This document shows positions 7,169 through 12,788 of a stretch of 14,075 nt of DNA, in pieces. Made by a program: the position numbers and the translations under genes. Position 1 is the stretch's first letter. The number at the start of each line of letters is the position of its first letter. Source of the DNA: an uncultured Eubacteriales bacterium (GTDB lineage Bacteria; Bacillota; Clostridia; Oscillospirales; UBA644). The stretch lies in NCBI GenBank assembly GCA_934486965.1, contig CAKSQP010000029.1, positions 1-14,075 on the forward strand. Reading direction: 5' to 3'. The notes under the pieces are model-generated. The model searched no databases. It was not told where the DNA came from and saw only the letters and a list, made by a program, of their open reading frames with translations.

Positions 7169-8059
7169 TCAGACAAGAAGAAGCGGTTTTTCTCTGTCTT
7201 TCATCAGTTTTCCCGCTTTTACGGAATATTCCGAGACTCCGGTAACGGTTTCCCCGTCTATCTGGAGCGCTGTCGGGCGGTCGAATTTCACTGTTATATC
7301 TTTACCGACAAAAGACGCGAATATCTTCTTGTATTTGACATGCGCGCCCTTGAATATCGACGGGAAGACGCGCAGAATGTTGAATCTGTTTGTGTCGTGG
7401 GCGACCGCCACCGTGACGGTCCTTTCCTTATTGAGTCTGTCCTGTTCGGGCGCTATCATCATTCCGCCGCCGAAGAATCTGCCGTTCATTGTCGGAGCAA
7501 GAAAAACTCTTCTGAATTTATGTTCTTTTCCGTCGACGGTTATCGTCGCGTTTGTCGGGTGATAGAAAAACAGCAGTCCCTTAAGCGCGATAGCGGTATA
7601 GTTTATCTTTTTTGAAGAGCGGGCGCGCTGTCTGTCCCCCTCCTCACAGCAGTAACCGTCTATTCCGTAGCCTATTCCGTTAAGGAAAAACGATTTTCTG
7701 CCCTTTACGGTTATTATCGGGAGATCTTTCAGATATTCGTTGAGACGGATAAATCCGTTCTTTGCCTTTTCCTTTATATCATTGAAAAAGTCGTTTCCCG
7801 AACCCATCGGATAATAAAAAATATCTCTTTCGGGACATTCGCCGTCCAGGTCGTTTATAAAATGGTTGACCGTTCCGTCGCCGCCCGTGATTATGAGTTT
7901 GTCGTCTTTATCAAGACCGGAAATAAAATTTTTCACGCCGTCTATTTCCGTGATATCGGAAAAGGAAACCTTTTTATCGGGGAAAAGCGGGGTCAATTTT
8001 TCAACCGCTTCTCCGCCCTTTCCGTTATTTGACAGCGGATTGTATAAAACCTGTACCAT
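7169..8059 (-). CDS. Diacylglycerol kinase family lipid kinase
   Basis: A soluble or membrane-associated kinase predicted to phosphorylate diacylglycerol or a related lipid with ATP, recycling lipid released by envelope polymer synthesis. The 296-residue protein has the catalytic-domain signature GGDGT (59-63), the nucleotide-loop PMGSGND (84-90), LNGIGYGID (126-134), GRFFGGGM (193-200) and the C-terminal catalytic-type DGE (268-270), all in the order of the DagK/YegS/BmrU family. A GGAGG site lies five bases before the ATG, 12 bases after the stop of the preceding MGMT-like gene. It is the last gene of the operon. Substrate specificity within this family (DAG, sphingoid base or other) is not predictable here, so no symbol is given. 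Confidence 0.92.
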   Translation of the reverse strand: MVQVLYNPLSNNGKGGEAVEKLTPLFPDKKVSFSDITEIDGVKNFISGLDKDDKLIITGGDGTVNHFINDLDGECPERDIFYYPMGSGNDFFNDIKEKAKNGFIRLNEYLKDLPIITVKGRKSFFLNGIGYGIDGYCCEEGDRQRARSSKKINYTAIALKGLLFFYHPTNATITVDGKEHKFRRVFLAPTMNGRFFGGGMMIAPEQDRLNKERTVTVAVAHDTNRFNILRVFPSIFKGAHVKYKKIFASFVGKDITVKFDRPTALQIDGETVTGVSEYSVKAGKLMKDREKPLLLV

Positions 8060-8071
8060 TTTTACCTCCGA

Positions 8072-8380
8072 TTACAATTCAAAAAGATATTTTTTCAGAT
8101 CGACTTTGCCTTCGACGACTTCGACGCCCTCTTTTTCGAGCATTTTCTGCTGTTTTTTGATACCGTCGAAAGAAAATTTTTCGGCAAGTCTGCCTTCGCC
8201 CGAAACGACTCTGTGACAGGGCACGTCTCCGAAATAAGGGTTCTTATGCAGAGAATTGCCGACCGCTCTGCTGCACTTTTTCCCGATAGCCTTCGCGATA
8301 TCTCCGTATCTGACGACCTTGCCCTCCGGTACGGAACGCACTATATCGTATACGGTCTCGTCGAATTCCGTTATATTCAT
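8072..8380 (-). CDS. MGMT-type DNA-binding domain protein with intact active-site Cys
   Basis: This resembles the C-terminal domain of O6-alkylguanine-DNA alkyltransferases, which move an alkyl group from damaged guanine or thymine to their own cysteine. The 102-residue protein consists of that domain alone: FDETVYDIVRSVPEGKVVRYGDIA (6-29), the DNA-intercalating arginine region SRAVGNSL (37-44) and PCHRVV (54-59). The reactive Cys55 is kept, unlike alkyltransferase-like (ATL) proteins, which have Trp there. It lacks the N-terminal domain of full-length Ogt/MGMT, as many short clostridial homologues do. The start is two bases after the previous stop codon, and the ribosome binding site AAAGGCG lies inside that gene. 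Whether it repairs DNA alone or only flags lesions is open. Confidence 0.88.
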   Translation of the reverse strand: MNITEFDETVYDIVRSVPEGKVVRYGDIAKAIGKKCSRAVGNSLHKNPYFGDVPCHRVVSGEGRLAEKFSFDGIKKQQKMLEKEGVEVVEGKVDLKKYLFEL

Positions 8381-8382
8381 TT

Positions 8383-9576
8383 CTATTCGCCTTTTTCGGC
8401 GGCTACCACAAATCCGCCGGAATTGTCTCCCGAAACGGTATACGCGGCGTTTTTGGGAACGGAAACGGAAAGACCCGAAACGTAATAAACTTCGTATTCC
8501 TTACCGTCGGCAGTGACGGAAAGCGCGTTTTTCTCTCCGATATGCGAAGTTTTGAGTTCTTCTATGTATTCTTCGAGCGTAAGATTATTTGCGGCGATAT
8601 AAGTCGCATGGACGGGACCGACATAGCGGAAGAACGATTTATGCGCGGTAAAGCCCGTTACCCCCTCTTTACCGTCGGGGAAGCGGAGAATAAAACCGTA
8701 TTTTGCGGCGTTTTCGGTCGCCCATTTCTGGAAATCGGAACCGTTGAAGGCGGTGACGGAATAATCTCCGTCCTCGTCGGCGGCATAAATTACGAAAGAA
8801 AGGGCAAAGCCCGTTTCGTTATCGGAAAAGCCCGCTTTCTGGTAGTTTTCGGCGGCATATTCCTCATCATGGTTCTGAACCGCATTATCGTAGTTCTCCG
8901 CCTGTTTTTCGCGGCTCACATACGCGGTATATACGCGGATATCCGTCCTGCCCGTTTCCGCTTTATACGCCGCGGCAAGATCGTTTAGGGCTGTCGCCGC
9001 GTCTTTGCGGAGCATAAGGTACGACGAAGAAACGGTGACGTCCTTTACGTTTTCGGAAACCGAAACAAGGTCGTCGGGCGTACGGGTATATTCGTTTGAA
9101 GCGTTTACCAGAATAAGAGAACCGTCCGAAATATCTTCGTCGGTGAATGTTACGGTCTCAAAATTCTCGTCGGTCTGAGTCTGTTCGGGTTCTTTGATAT
9201 CGGGCTCTACGGGAGTCGAACCTCTGCCCGCAAAGAAGATGCACCAGCCGAGAAGGGCGAGCACCAGAACAAGGGCAACTATTCCCCCTGCCGTTTTACG
9301 GCGACGCGCGGCTTTCTGAACCTTTTTGCGCTGCATTATAACGGTAAGACGGCGGCGACCGAAATGGGTCAGTATATATGTATTTTCGCCGTTATGCGGT
9401 TCGGTGCAGATTATGTTTTTGGTCTCAAGGGACTCCAGCATTCTTTTAAGGAAGCCCGACGGAACTTCAATATCGCGAAGTTTGTAATCTATCTCGTCGT
9501 AAGTCATCGGGTCGGAAGTTTCCAGAAGGACCGACAGAAGTTTTCTTTTATATCTTTTAATATTATCTTCGTTCAT
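8383..9576 (-). CDS. Winged-helix / transmembrane / degenerate VanY-like (M15B) fusion protein
   Basis: A 397-residue predicted single-pass membrane protein. Residues 1-80 look like a cytoplasmic winged-helix domain (MTYDEIDYKLRDIEVPSGFL, then a tyrosine/threonine-rich wing and HFGRRRL). A basic stretch RKKVQKAARRRK (83-94) precedes one membrane helix at about 97-116. A short acidic linker leads to an outside domain (~145-345) with the VanY D,D-carboxypeptidase layout: LILVNASNEY, a KQAENY helix, KWATENAAKYGFILRFPDGKEGVTGF, FRYVG and LTLEEYIEEL. The catalytic positions are altered. The SxHxxGxAxD zinc motif reads SDNETGFALS (N253 for His, S260 for Asp), EPWH reads HKSF (H312 for Glu, F315 for His), and the Arg of YRS..Q is V220. 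Peptidase activity is therefore unlikely; binding peptidoglycan stems or serving as a sensor is inference. GAGGT lies eight bases before the ATG. Confidence 0.85.
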   Translation of the reverse strand: MNEDNIKRYKRKLLSVLLETSDPMTYDEIDYKLRDIEVPSGFLKRMLESLETKNIICTEPHNGENTYILTHFGRRRLTVIMQRKKVQKAARRRKTAGGIVALVLVLALLGWCIFFAGRGSTPVEPDIKEPEQTQTDENFETVTFTDEDISDGSLILVNASNEYTRTPDDLVSVSENVKDVTVSSSYLMLRKDAATALNDLAAAYKAETGRTDIRVYTAYVSREKQAENYDNAVQNHDEEYAAENYQKAGFSDNETGFALSFVIYAADEDGDYSVTAFNGSDFQKWATENAAKYGFILRFPDGKEGVTGFTAHKSFFRYVGPVHATYIAANNLTLEEYIEELKTSHIGEKNALSVTADGKEYEVYYVSGLSVSVPKNAAYTVSGDNSGGFVVAAEKGE

Positions 9577-9611
9577 AAAAATACCTCAAAAGGATAAATT
9601 TCGACACAGTA

Positions 9612-9640
9612 ATTTTATCATAAACGACATTTTCTGTCAA
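9612..9640 (-). promoter_or_regulatory. Promoter of the VanY-like/MGMT/lipid-kinase operon
   Basis: Read on the minus strand, TTGACA (9640-9635) and TAAAAT (9617-9612) are 17 bases apart, with an extended -10 TGA directly upstream of the hexamer. It lies 36 bases from the start codon and is divergent from the promoter at 9708-9736. Confidence 0.85.
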
Positions 9641-9686
9641 GATACAGTATTCGGTAATTTTCGGTCAGAAATTTATTTACGGGAAA

Positions 9687-9704
9687 TGTGAACTTTTTGT
9701 GAAC
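9687..9704 (+). repeat. Direct heptamer repeat TGTGAAC upstream of a -35 box
   Basis: TGTGAAC occurs at 9687-9693 and 9698-9704, exactly 11 bases start to start (one helical turn), and ends three bases before the -35 of the kinase-like gene. Such spacing is typical of binding sites for tandem regulators, for example OmpR/PhoB-type response regulators. The regulator is unknown. Confidence 0.4.
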
Positions 9705-9707
9705 CGA

Positions 9708-9736
9708 TTGACGGCGGGCAAAAAAACAGGTAAAAT
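9708..9736 (+). promoter_or_regulatory. Promoter of the cytidylate-kinase-like/WYL unit
   Basis: TTGACG (9708-9713) and TAAAAT (9731-9736) are separated by 17 bases. A perfect TATAAT at 9736-9741 would need a 22-base spacer and is less likely to be the -10. GCGAGG at 9748-9753 is the ribosome binding site. Confidence 0.75.
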
Positions 9737-9761
9737 ATAATCAGAAAGCGAGGTTTTACTT

Positions 9762-10397
9762 ATGAAAGACAAAATCAACATCACAATCGGCAGACAGTTT
9801 TTGAGCGGAGGAAGCGAAATAGGCAAACTCCTTGCCGATCACCTCGGTCTCCACTACTACGACAAAAAAATAGTCGACGGGACCGCGGCGGAAAACAACC
9901 TCACGACGACGGCTGTCGAAGAGCATGAAGAACAGCCGATAAATCCCCTTTGGTGTATTCCGGGAGGATCTTCCTATCAGTATGTTTCCGACCCCGAACT
10001 GCTCTATCCGATAGGCATGAGAGTTGCTCAGGCGCAGTTCGATTTTATCGAAGAAGAAGCGAAAAAGGGCGGCTGTATTTTTATAGGAAGATGTTCGAAC
10101 TATGTTCTCAGAAACGATCCGAACGCTTTTCATGTGTTTATAAAATCAAGCGACGCATACCGTATAAAGAAAGCGATGGAACATTATAAGATCGACGAGA
10201 ACGAGGCAAGAAAACTCCTGAAGAAAGCGGACAAAAACCGCGCCGCATATTACAGATACTATACCGAATGGGAATGGGGAAATATGAAATATTACGACCT
10301 CATTATCGACAGCAGTGAAATTTCTTCCGAGGACGCCGTAAAGGTGATCGAGGCCTACATGGAAGCCTTTTATAATTTCAAGGAAAAGAACAAGTAA
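9762..10397 (+). CDS. Cytidylate kinase-like family protein
   Basis: A 211-residue cytoplasmic P-loop protein of the clostridial cytidylate-kinase-2 type. It is related to, but not interchangeable with, CMP kinase (Cmk); the natural substrate of the family is not established. The nucleotide loop is FLSGGSEIGKLLA (13-25), a GGSEIG variant of the P-loop. It is followed by LGLHYYDKKIV (28-38), IFIGRCSNYVL (106-116), and the arginine-rich lid KKADKNRAAYYRYYT (154-168) with the D-x-x-R-x-x-Y-Y signature. WEWGNMKYYDLIIDSS matches the typical C-terminal strand. It has its own promoter and a GAGG site eight bases before the ATG. Its stop codon overlaps the start of the WYL regulator (TAATG), so the two are probably made together. 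Confidence 0.88.
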   Translation: MKDKINITIGRQFLSGGSEIGKLLADHLGLHYYDKKIVDGTAAENNLTTTAVEEHEEQPINPLWCIPGGSSYQYVSDPELLYPIGMRVAQAQFDFIEEEAKKGGCIFIGRCSNYVLRNDPNAFHVFIKSSDAYRIKKAMEHYKIDENEARKLLKKADKNRAAYYRYYTEWEWGNMKYYDLIIDSSEISSEDAVKVIEAYMEAFYNFKEKNK

Positions 10398-11377
10398 TGC
10401 CGAGAACCTCTAACCAGAAAAGGAAGATATTCATTGTTCTGCGGTTTCTCGAAGAAAAAAGCGACGAAGAAAATCCCGTTTCCCTGCCGCAGATAATTTC
10501 ATATCTCGAAAACTGCGGCATCACCGCGGAAAGAAAAAGTATCTACGACGACATCGAAGAACTCAGAAATCTCGGATTCGACATTCTTTTCGAAAACGGA
10601 AAGGGCTATTATCTCGCCTCGCGCGATTTTCAGTTGCCGGAATTAAAACTTCTCTGCGACGCCGTCGCCGCTTCGAAATTCATAACGCCGAAAAAAAGCG
10701 ACGAACTTATCGCCAAGATAAAAAAACTGACAAGCGAAGAACAGGCAAAAGCGCTTCGCCGACAGGTCGTCGTCGCAAACCGCATAAAGACGATGAACGA
10801 ATGCGTTTATTACTCGATAGACGACATTCACAGGGCTATCGCCGAAAAGAAAATGATCGCGTTCCGATATTTCGATATAAACGAAAACAAGGAAAAGGTG
10901 TACCGCCACGGCGGCAAAATTTACGTTGCAGAGCCGCTCTGTCTTTTGTGGGACAACGAGAACTATTACCTTGTGGCAAGGGAAAAGGACGGAAAGATCA
11001 AGCATTTCCGTGCGGATAAGACCGAGAATATGCAAATTCTCGACGAGAAGATCCCCGAAACAAAAAAACCGTTTGACATTGAAAACTATCAGACAAAATT
11101 TTTCGGAATGTTCGGCGGCAAGGAAGAAGCGGTCTGGCTCAGGTGCGAAAATTCCGCCGCAGGTATAATCACCGACCGTTTCGGCTCTGACCTGCGGTTT
11201 CTGAAAGCGGACGACAGCCATTTCAGAGTAAGGGTAAACGTTATCGTAAGCCCGCTGTTCTTCTCATGGGTCGTCGGAATGAACGGAAAGATCGTCATAG
11301 AATCTCCCGCCGAGACCGTTGAAGAATTCAGAGATCTGCTCTCAAGGATAGCGGAAGACTACCCCGAAAAATCTTGA
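10397..11377 (+). CDS. WYL-domain transcriptional regulator (helix-turn-helix, WYL, WCX)
   Basis: A 326-residue DNA-binding regulator. Residues ~8-75 form a DeoR/HTH_11-type winged helix (KIFIVLRFLEE, SLPQIISYLENCG, ERKSIYDDIEELRNLGFDI, GKGYYLASR). The WYL ligand-binding domain spans ~140-215, with AIAEKKMIAFRYFD, VAEPLCLLWDNENYYLVA and HFRADK. In the name motif, Trp is replaced by Tyr (Y190-Y191-L192). The C-terminal WCX domain covers ~235-325 (AVWLRCENSAAGIITDRFG, VSPLFFSWVVGMNGKIVIESP). WYL proteins in other systems sense nucleotides or single-stranded nucleic acid; what this one senses is unknown. Pairing with a nucleotide-kinase-like gene by one-base overlap suggests a nucleotide-linked signal, which is inference. 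The -35 of the tRNA-Pro promoter overlaps its stop codon. Confidence 0.93.
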   Translation: MPRTSNQKRKIFIVLRFLEEKSDEENPVSLPQIISYLENCGITAERKSIYDDIEELRNLGFDILFENGKGYYLASRDFQLPELKLLCDAVAASKFITPKKSDELIAKIKKLTSEEQAKALRRQVVVANRIKTMNECVYYSIDDIHRAIAEKKMIAFRYFDINENKEKVYRHGGKIYVAEPLCLLWDNENYYLVAREKDGKIKHFRADKTENMQILDEKIPETKKPFDIENYQTKFFGMFGGKEEAVWLRCENSAAGIITDRFGSDLRFLKADDSHFRVRVNVIVSPLFFSWVVGMNGKIVIESPAETVEEFRDLLSRIAEDYPEKS

Positions 11378-11402
11378 CAAACACGCATTTTTAATGTATA
11401 AT
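11374..11402 (+). promoter_or_regulatory. Perfect-consensus promoter of tRNA-Pro
   Basis: TTGACA (11374-11379) and TATAAT (11397-11402), both exact, have a 17-base spacer. The -35 shares bases with the TGA stop codon of the WYL gene. The strength fits a stable-RNA gene. Confidence 0.9.
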
Positions 11403-11403
11403 A

Positions 11404-11430
11404 CGGGATATCGGTTTTACCGATATCCCG
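11404..11430 (+). repeat. Perfect 12-bp inverted repeat at the tRNA-Pro transcription start
   Basis: CGGGATATCGGT pairs without mismatch with ACCGATATCCCG around TTT. It begins two bases after the -10 box and ends six bases before the tRNA, so it covers the predicted start point. It is either an operator or a hairpin in the pre-tRNA 5' leader. No T-tract follows directly (CTCTTC), so it is not an ordinary terminator. Confidence 0.85.
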
Positions 11431-11436
11431 CTCTTC

Positions 11437-11512
11437 CGAGATGTGGCGCAGTTGGTAGCGCGCGACGTTTGGGACGTCGATGCCGCAGGTTCGAACCCTG
11501 TCATCTCGACCA
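11437..11512 (+). tRNA. tRNA-Pro (anticodon UGG), CCA encoded
   Basis: A 76-base cloverleaf can be folded by hand. The acceptor CGAGATG/CATCTCG has discriminator A and genomic CCA at 11510-11512. The D stem is GCGC/GCGC with loop AGTTGGTA, and the anticodon stem CGACG/CGTCG holds loop TTTGGGA, giving anticodon TGG. The T stem GCAGG/CCTGT (one G-U) holds loop TTCGAAC. All arms are standard. It decodes CCN proline codons, chiefly CCA and CCG. Confidence 0.97.
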
Positions 11513-11517
11513 AAAAT

Positions 11518-11561
11518 CAGCCGAAAATAAGGTTTTCCGCCCCACTTTCGGCTGTTTTTTT
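11518..11561 (+). terminator. Terminator of tRNA-Pro
   Basis: CAGCCGAAA (11518-11526) pairs with TTTCGGCTG (11546-11554) around a 19-base loop and is followed by seven T. It begins five bases after the encoded CCA. Confidence 0.85.
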
Positions 11562-11699
11562 GCTTACAATTTGATTTCGCCGCCACATCGGCAAATTTTC
11601 AGTGTTTAAAAACACAAGTTTTGTTGCATCTTTTGAAACCCACAAGCGGAAATATGTTTTCCACTCAACCAACGGTTTCAAACCTGCCGTTTTGCGTTG
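11562..11699. other. Non-coding spacer right of tRNA-Pro with small palindromes
   Basis: No believable gene was found here on either strand. It holds several short inverted repeats: GTGTTTAAAAACAC (11600-11613), and GGTTTCAAACC (about 11670-11680) nested in an AACGG...CCGTT pair. It marks the change from tightly packed operons to the looser region on the right. No second copy of the tRNA 3' end is visible in the window. Confidence 0.4.
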
Positions 11700-11727
11700 T
11701 TGATTTGTTTTGAAGATGTGATATAAT
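11700..11727 (+). promoter_or_regulatory. Promoter of the XRE regulator
   Basis: TTGATT (11700-11705) and a perfect TATAAT (11722-11727) have a 16-base spacer and an extended -10 TGA immediately upstream. Confidence 0.7.
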
Positions 11728-11737
11728 TTAAGTACAA

Positions 11738-11754
11738 TCCGATGTGCACACGGA
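11738..11754 (+). promoter_or_regulatory. Possible operator for the XRE regulator
   Basis: TCCG-A-TGTG/CACA-CGGA is a palindrome apart from one extra base in the left arm. It lies over or just past the predicted start point, 21 bases upstream of the start codon, where an autorepressor would bind. The first six bases (TCCGAT) also match ATCGGA at the ribosome binding site (11761-11766) in inverted order. Confidence 0.4.
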
Positions 11755-11774
11755 AATAAAATCGGAGGATTCAT

Positions 11775-12314
11775 ATGAACAGCATAAACATATCCAAAAA
11801 CATTACCGTTTTGAGAAAGACAGCAAGAGTCACTCAGGAACAGCTTGCCACAGCCCTCAATGTATCGTCGCAAGCGGTATCGAAGTGGGAAACGAATACC
11901 TGTCAGCCCGATACCATGACACTGCCGCTGATTGCCGATTATTTTCATGTAAGCGTGGACTACCTATTTTACGGAAAAGATTACACCTACGATGACATCT
12001 ATGATAAAATACGGACGAAGGTTTCGTCTTTCCCGCAGATGAGCAAAGATTCCTATGAAGAAGCGCTCAAAATATTTGCCTCTGCTCATCATGGAATTTC
12101 ACATGGAAACCTGCGTGGAAAAGAGCTGATGTACGATGAGCCGACTCACATAGCAGACGAAAACGGCGTCTCGCTTCTCAGCGGAAAAGGCTACGGAGCT
12201 ATCATAACAAGACGCTTTTTTGAGGACATTACACCGGAAACTGCAGTATTTTCATCTGTAATATTCGGTGCATTGTCAGATAAAAGTGCACTGCTTACCG
12301 CTATGGCTACTTAG
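11775..12314 (+). CDS. XRE-family helix-turn-helix regulator, apparently truncated at the C-terminus
   Basis: A 179-residue regulator. Residues ~7-64 are a typical HTH_3 domain (LRKTARVTQEQLATALNVSSQAVSKWE, then VSVDYLFYG). The remainder (SYEEALKIFASAHHGISHGNL, DEPTHIADENGVSLLSGKGYGAIITRRFF, ALSDKSALLTAMA) matches what I remember of longer clostridial XRE proteins that continue for roughly another 80-90 residues. Here the frame hits TAG right after SALLTAMAT, and the following bases read as unrelated protein in another frame. Loss of the C-terminal part by recombination or frameshift is therefore likely. The DNA-binding half is intact and has a good GGAGG site (11764-11768), so it may still bind DNA. 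Truncation rests on recalled homologues, not on an alignment. Confidence 0.82.
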   Translation: MNSINISKNITVLRKTARVTQEQLATALNVSSQAVSKWETNTCQPDTMTLPLIADYFHVSVDYLFYGKDYTYDDIYDKIRTKVSSFPQMSKDSYEEALKIFASAHHGISHGNLRGKELMYDEPTHIADENGVSLLSGKGYGAIITRRFFEDITPETAVFSSVIFGALSDKSALLTAMAT

Positions 12315-12388
12315 CTGCAAACGATTATCAGATCAAAGAATCGTTTGCGGCTCTGTTCGACGAGTTATGGAATCTGACTGCGAATTGA
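12302..12388 (+). pseudogene. C-terminal fragment of an unidentified gene
   Basis: In the frame one base off from the XRE gene, an open stretch reads YGYLAANDYQIKESFAA...ELWNLTAN before a TGA at 12386-12388. It has normal-looking composition but no start codon or ribosome binding site of its own. It may be the tail of a different gene joined to the XRE gene by recombination, or the XRE tail after a frameshift. The family is not recognised. The stretch contains the large inverted repeat at 12313-12352, so its coding appearance could be accidental. Confidence 0.35.
12313..12352. repeat. 14-bp-arm inverted repeat at the end of the XRE gene
   Basis: AGCTGCAAACGATT (12313-12326) faces AATCGTTTGCGGCT (12339-12352) with a 12-base loop. 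Thirteen of 14 positions pair and the other is a T-G wobble. It overlaps the XRE stop codon by two bases. The bases after it are not T-rich, so it is not a standard terminator on this strand. Confidence 0.75.
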
Positions 12389-12514
12389 TAGGAAGTTATT
12401 TCATTTTTCTGTTCAGTGCAAAACTTGTTTCTCTTGACAAATGAAAATTTATTGATATACTATAATAATTTAGCTTTGGCTGATCGGTCGAATATTTTTG
12501 AGAGGGATAAACAA
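12389..12514. other. A/T-rich intergenic stretch with one promoter
   Basis: Apart from the promoter at 12434-12461 I see no gene, RNA or repeat here. A/T richness is clearly higher than in the operons to the left. Confidence 0.5.
12434..12461 (+). promoter_or_regulatory. Promoter in front of a broken small gene
   Basis: TTGACA (12434-12439) is followed after 16 bases by TATACT (12456-12461) with an extended -10 TGA. It would transcribe the decayed reading frame at 12515-12728. Confidence 0.65.
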
Positions 12515-12728
12515 ATGCATGATTTCGGGTATGTAACAGAAAAACGAGGCGAAACATATAAAGGAAGAATTATATCAACTCCTTTATGAAGTTCAGGATT
12601 TTGCCAGAGAGCACTTCAAATTCACAGCGGTCGGCAGAGACCGAGGAGTATGCGACGGGTACCGTGGCTTTTATGCAAATCCGCAAAAGAAGCAGTTGAG
12701 AAAAAAGCAAATTTATGCTATAATCTAA
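12515..12728 (+). pseudogene. Frameshifted remnant of a small gene, family unknown
   Basis: An ATG at 12515 with GAGAGGG upstream (12500-12506) begins MHDFGYVTEKRGETYKG but meets a stop at 12587-12589. In the next frame, open from about 12528 to a TAA at 12726-12728, the reading continues protein-like as KEELYQLLYEVQDFAREHF...VGRDRG. A one-base shift near 12560 would join the two into a ~70-residue product. Good promoter and ribosome-site context suggest a once-active gene. I do not recognise the family. The promoter of the next gene lies inside its 3' end, which suggests the end is a fusion rather than the original terminus. Confidence 0.4.
12696..12724 (+). promoter_or_regulatory. Promoter of the 7TM sensor kinase
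   Basis: TTGAGA (12696-12701) and TATAAT (12719-12724), spacer 17, have an extended -10 TGC. A GAGG site at 12778-12781 precedes the start codon by seven bases. Confidence 0.75.
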
Positions 12729-12788
12729 TTTGTGAAAGTATATTTGAAAAAGATAAAACAGAGAATCAAAGCGAAATGAGGCCGACTT

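Noticed and set aside
8383..9576. Frameshift or sequencing error as the cause of the missing VanY catalytic residues
   Set aside because: Conserved family segments lie on both sides of each changed site in the same frame with correct spacing, so the changes are substitutions.
11359..11586. Minus-strand frame covering tRNA-Pro (contains RVRTCGIDVPNVARYQLRH)
   Set aside because: This is the well-known false protein made by translating the complement of a tRNA gene; the tRNA explains it.
11517..11948. Minus-strand frame of 143 codons right of tRNA-Pro
   Set aside because: It runs antisense to the XRE gene and across its promoter and the tRNA terminator. No start signals and no recognised domain.
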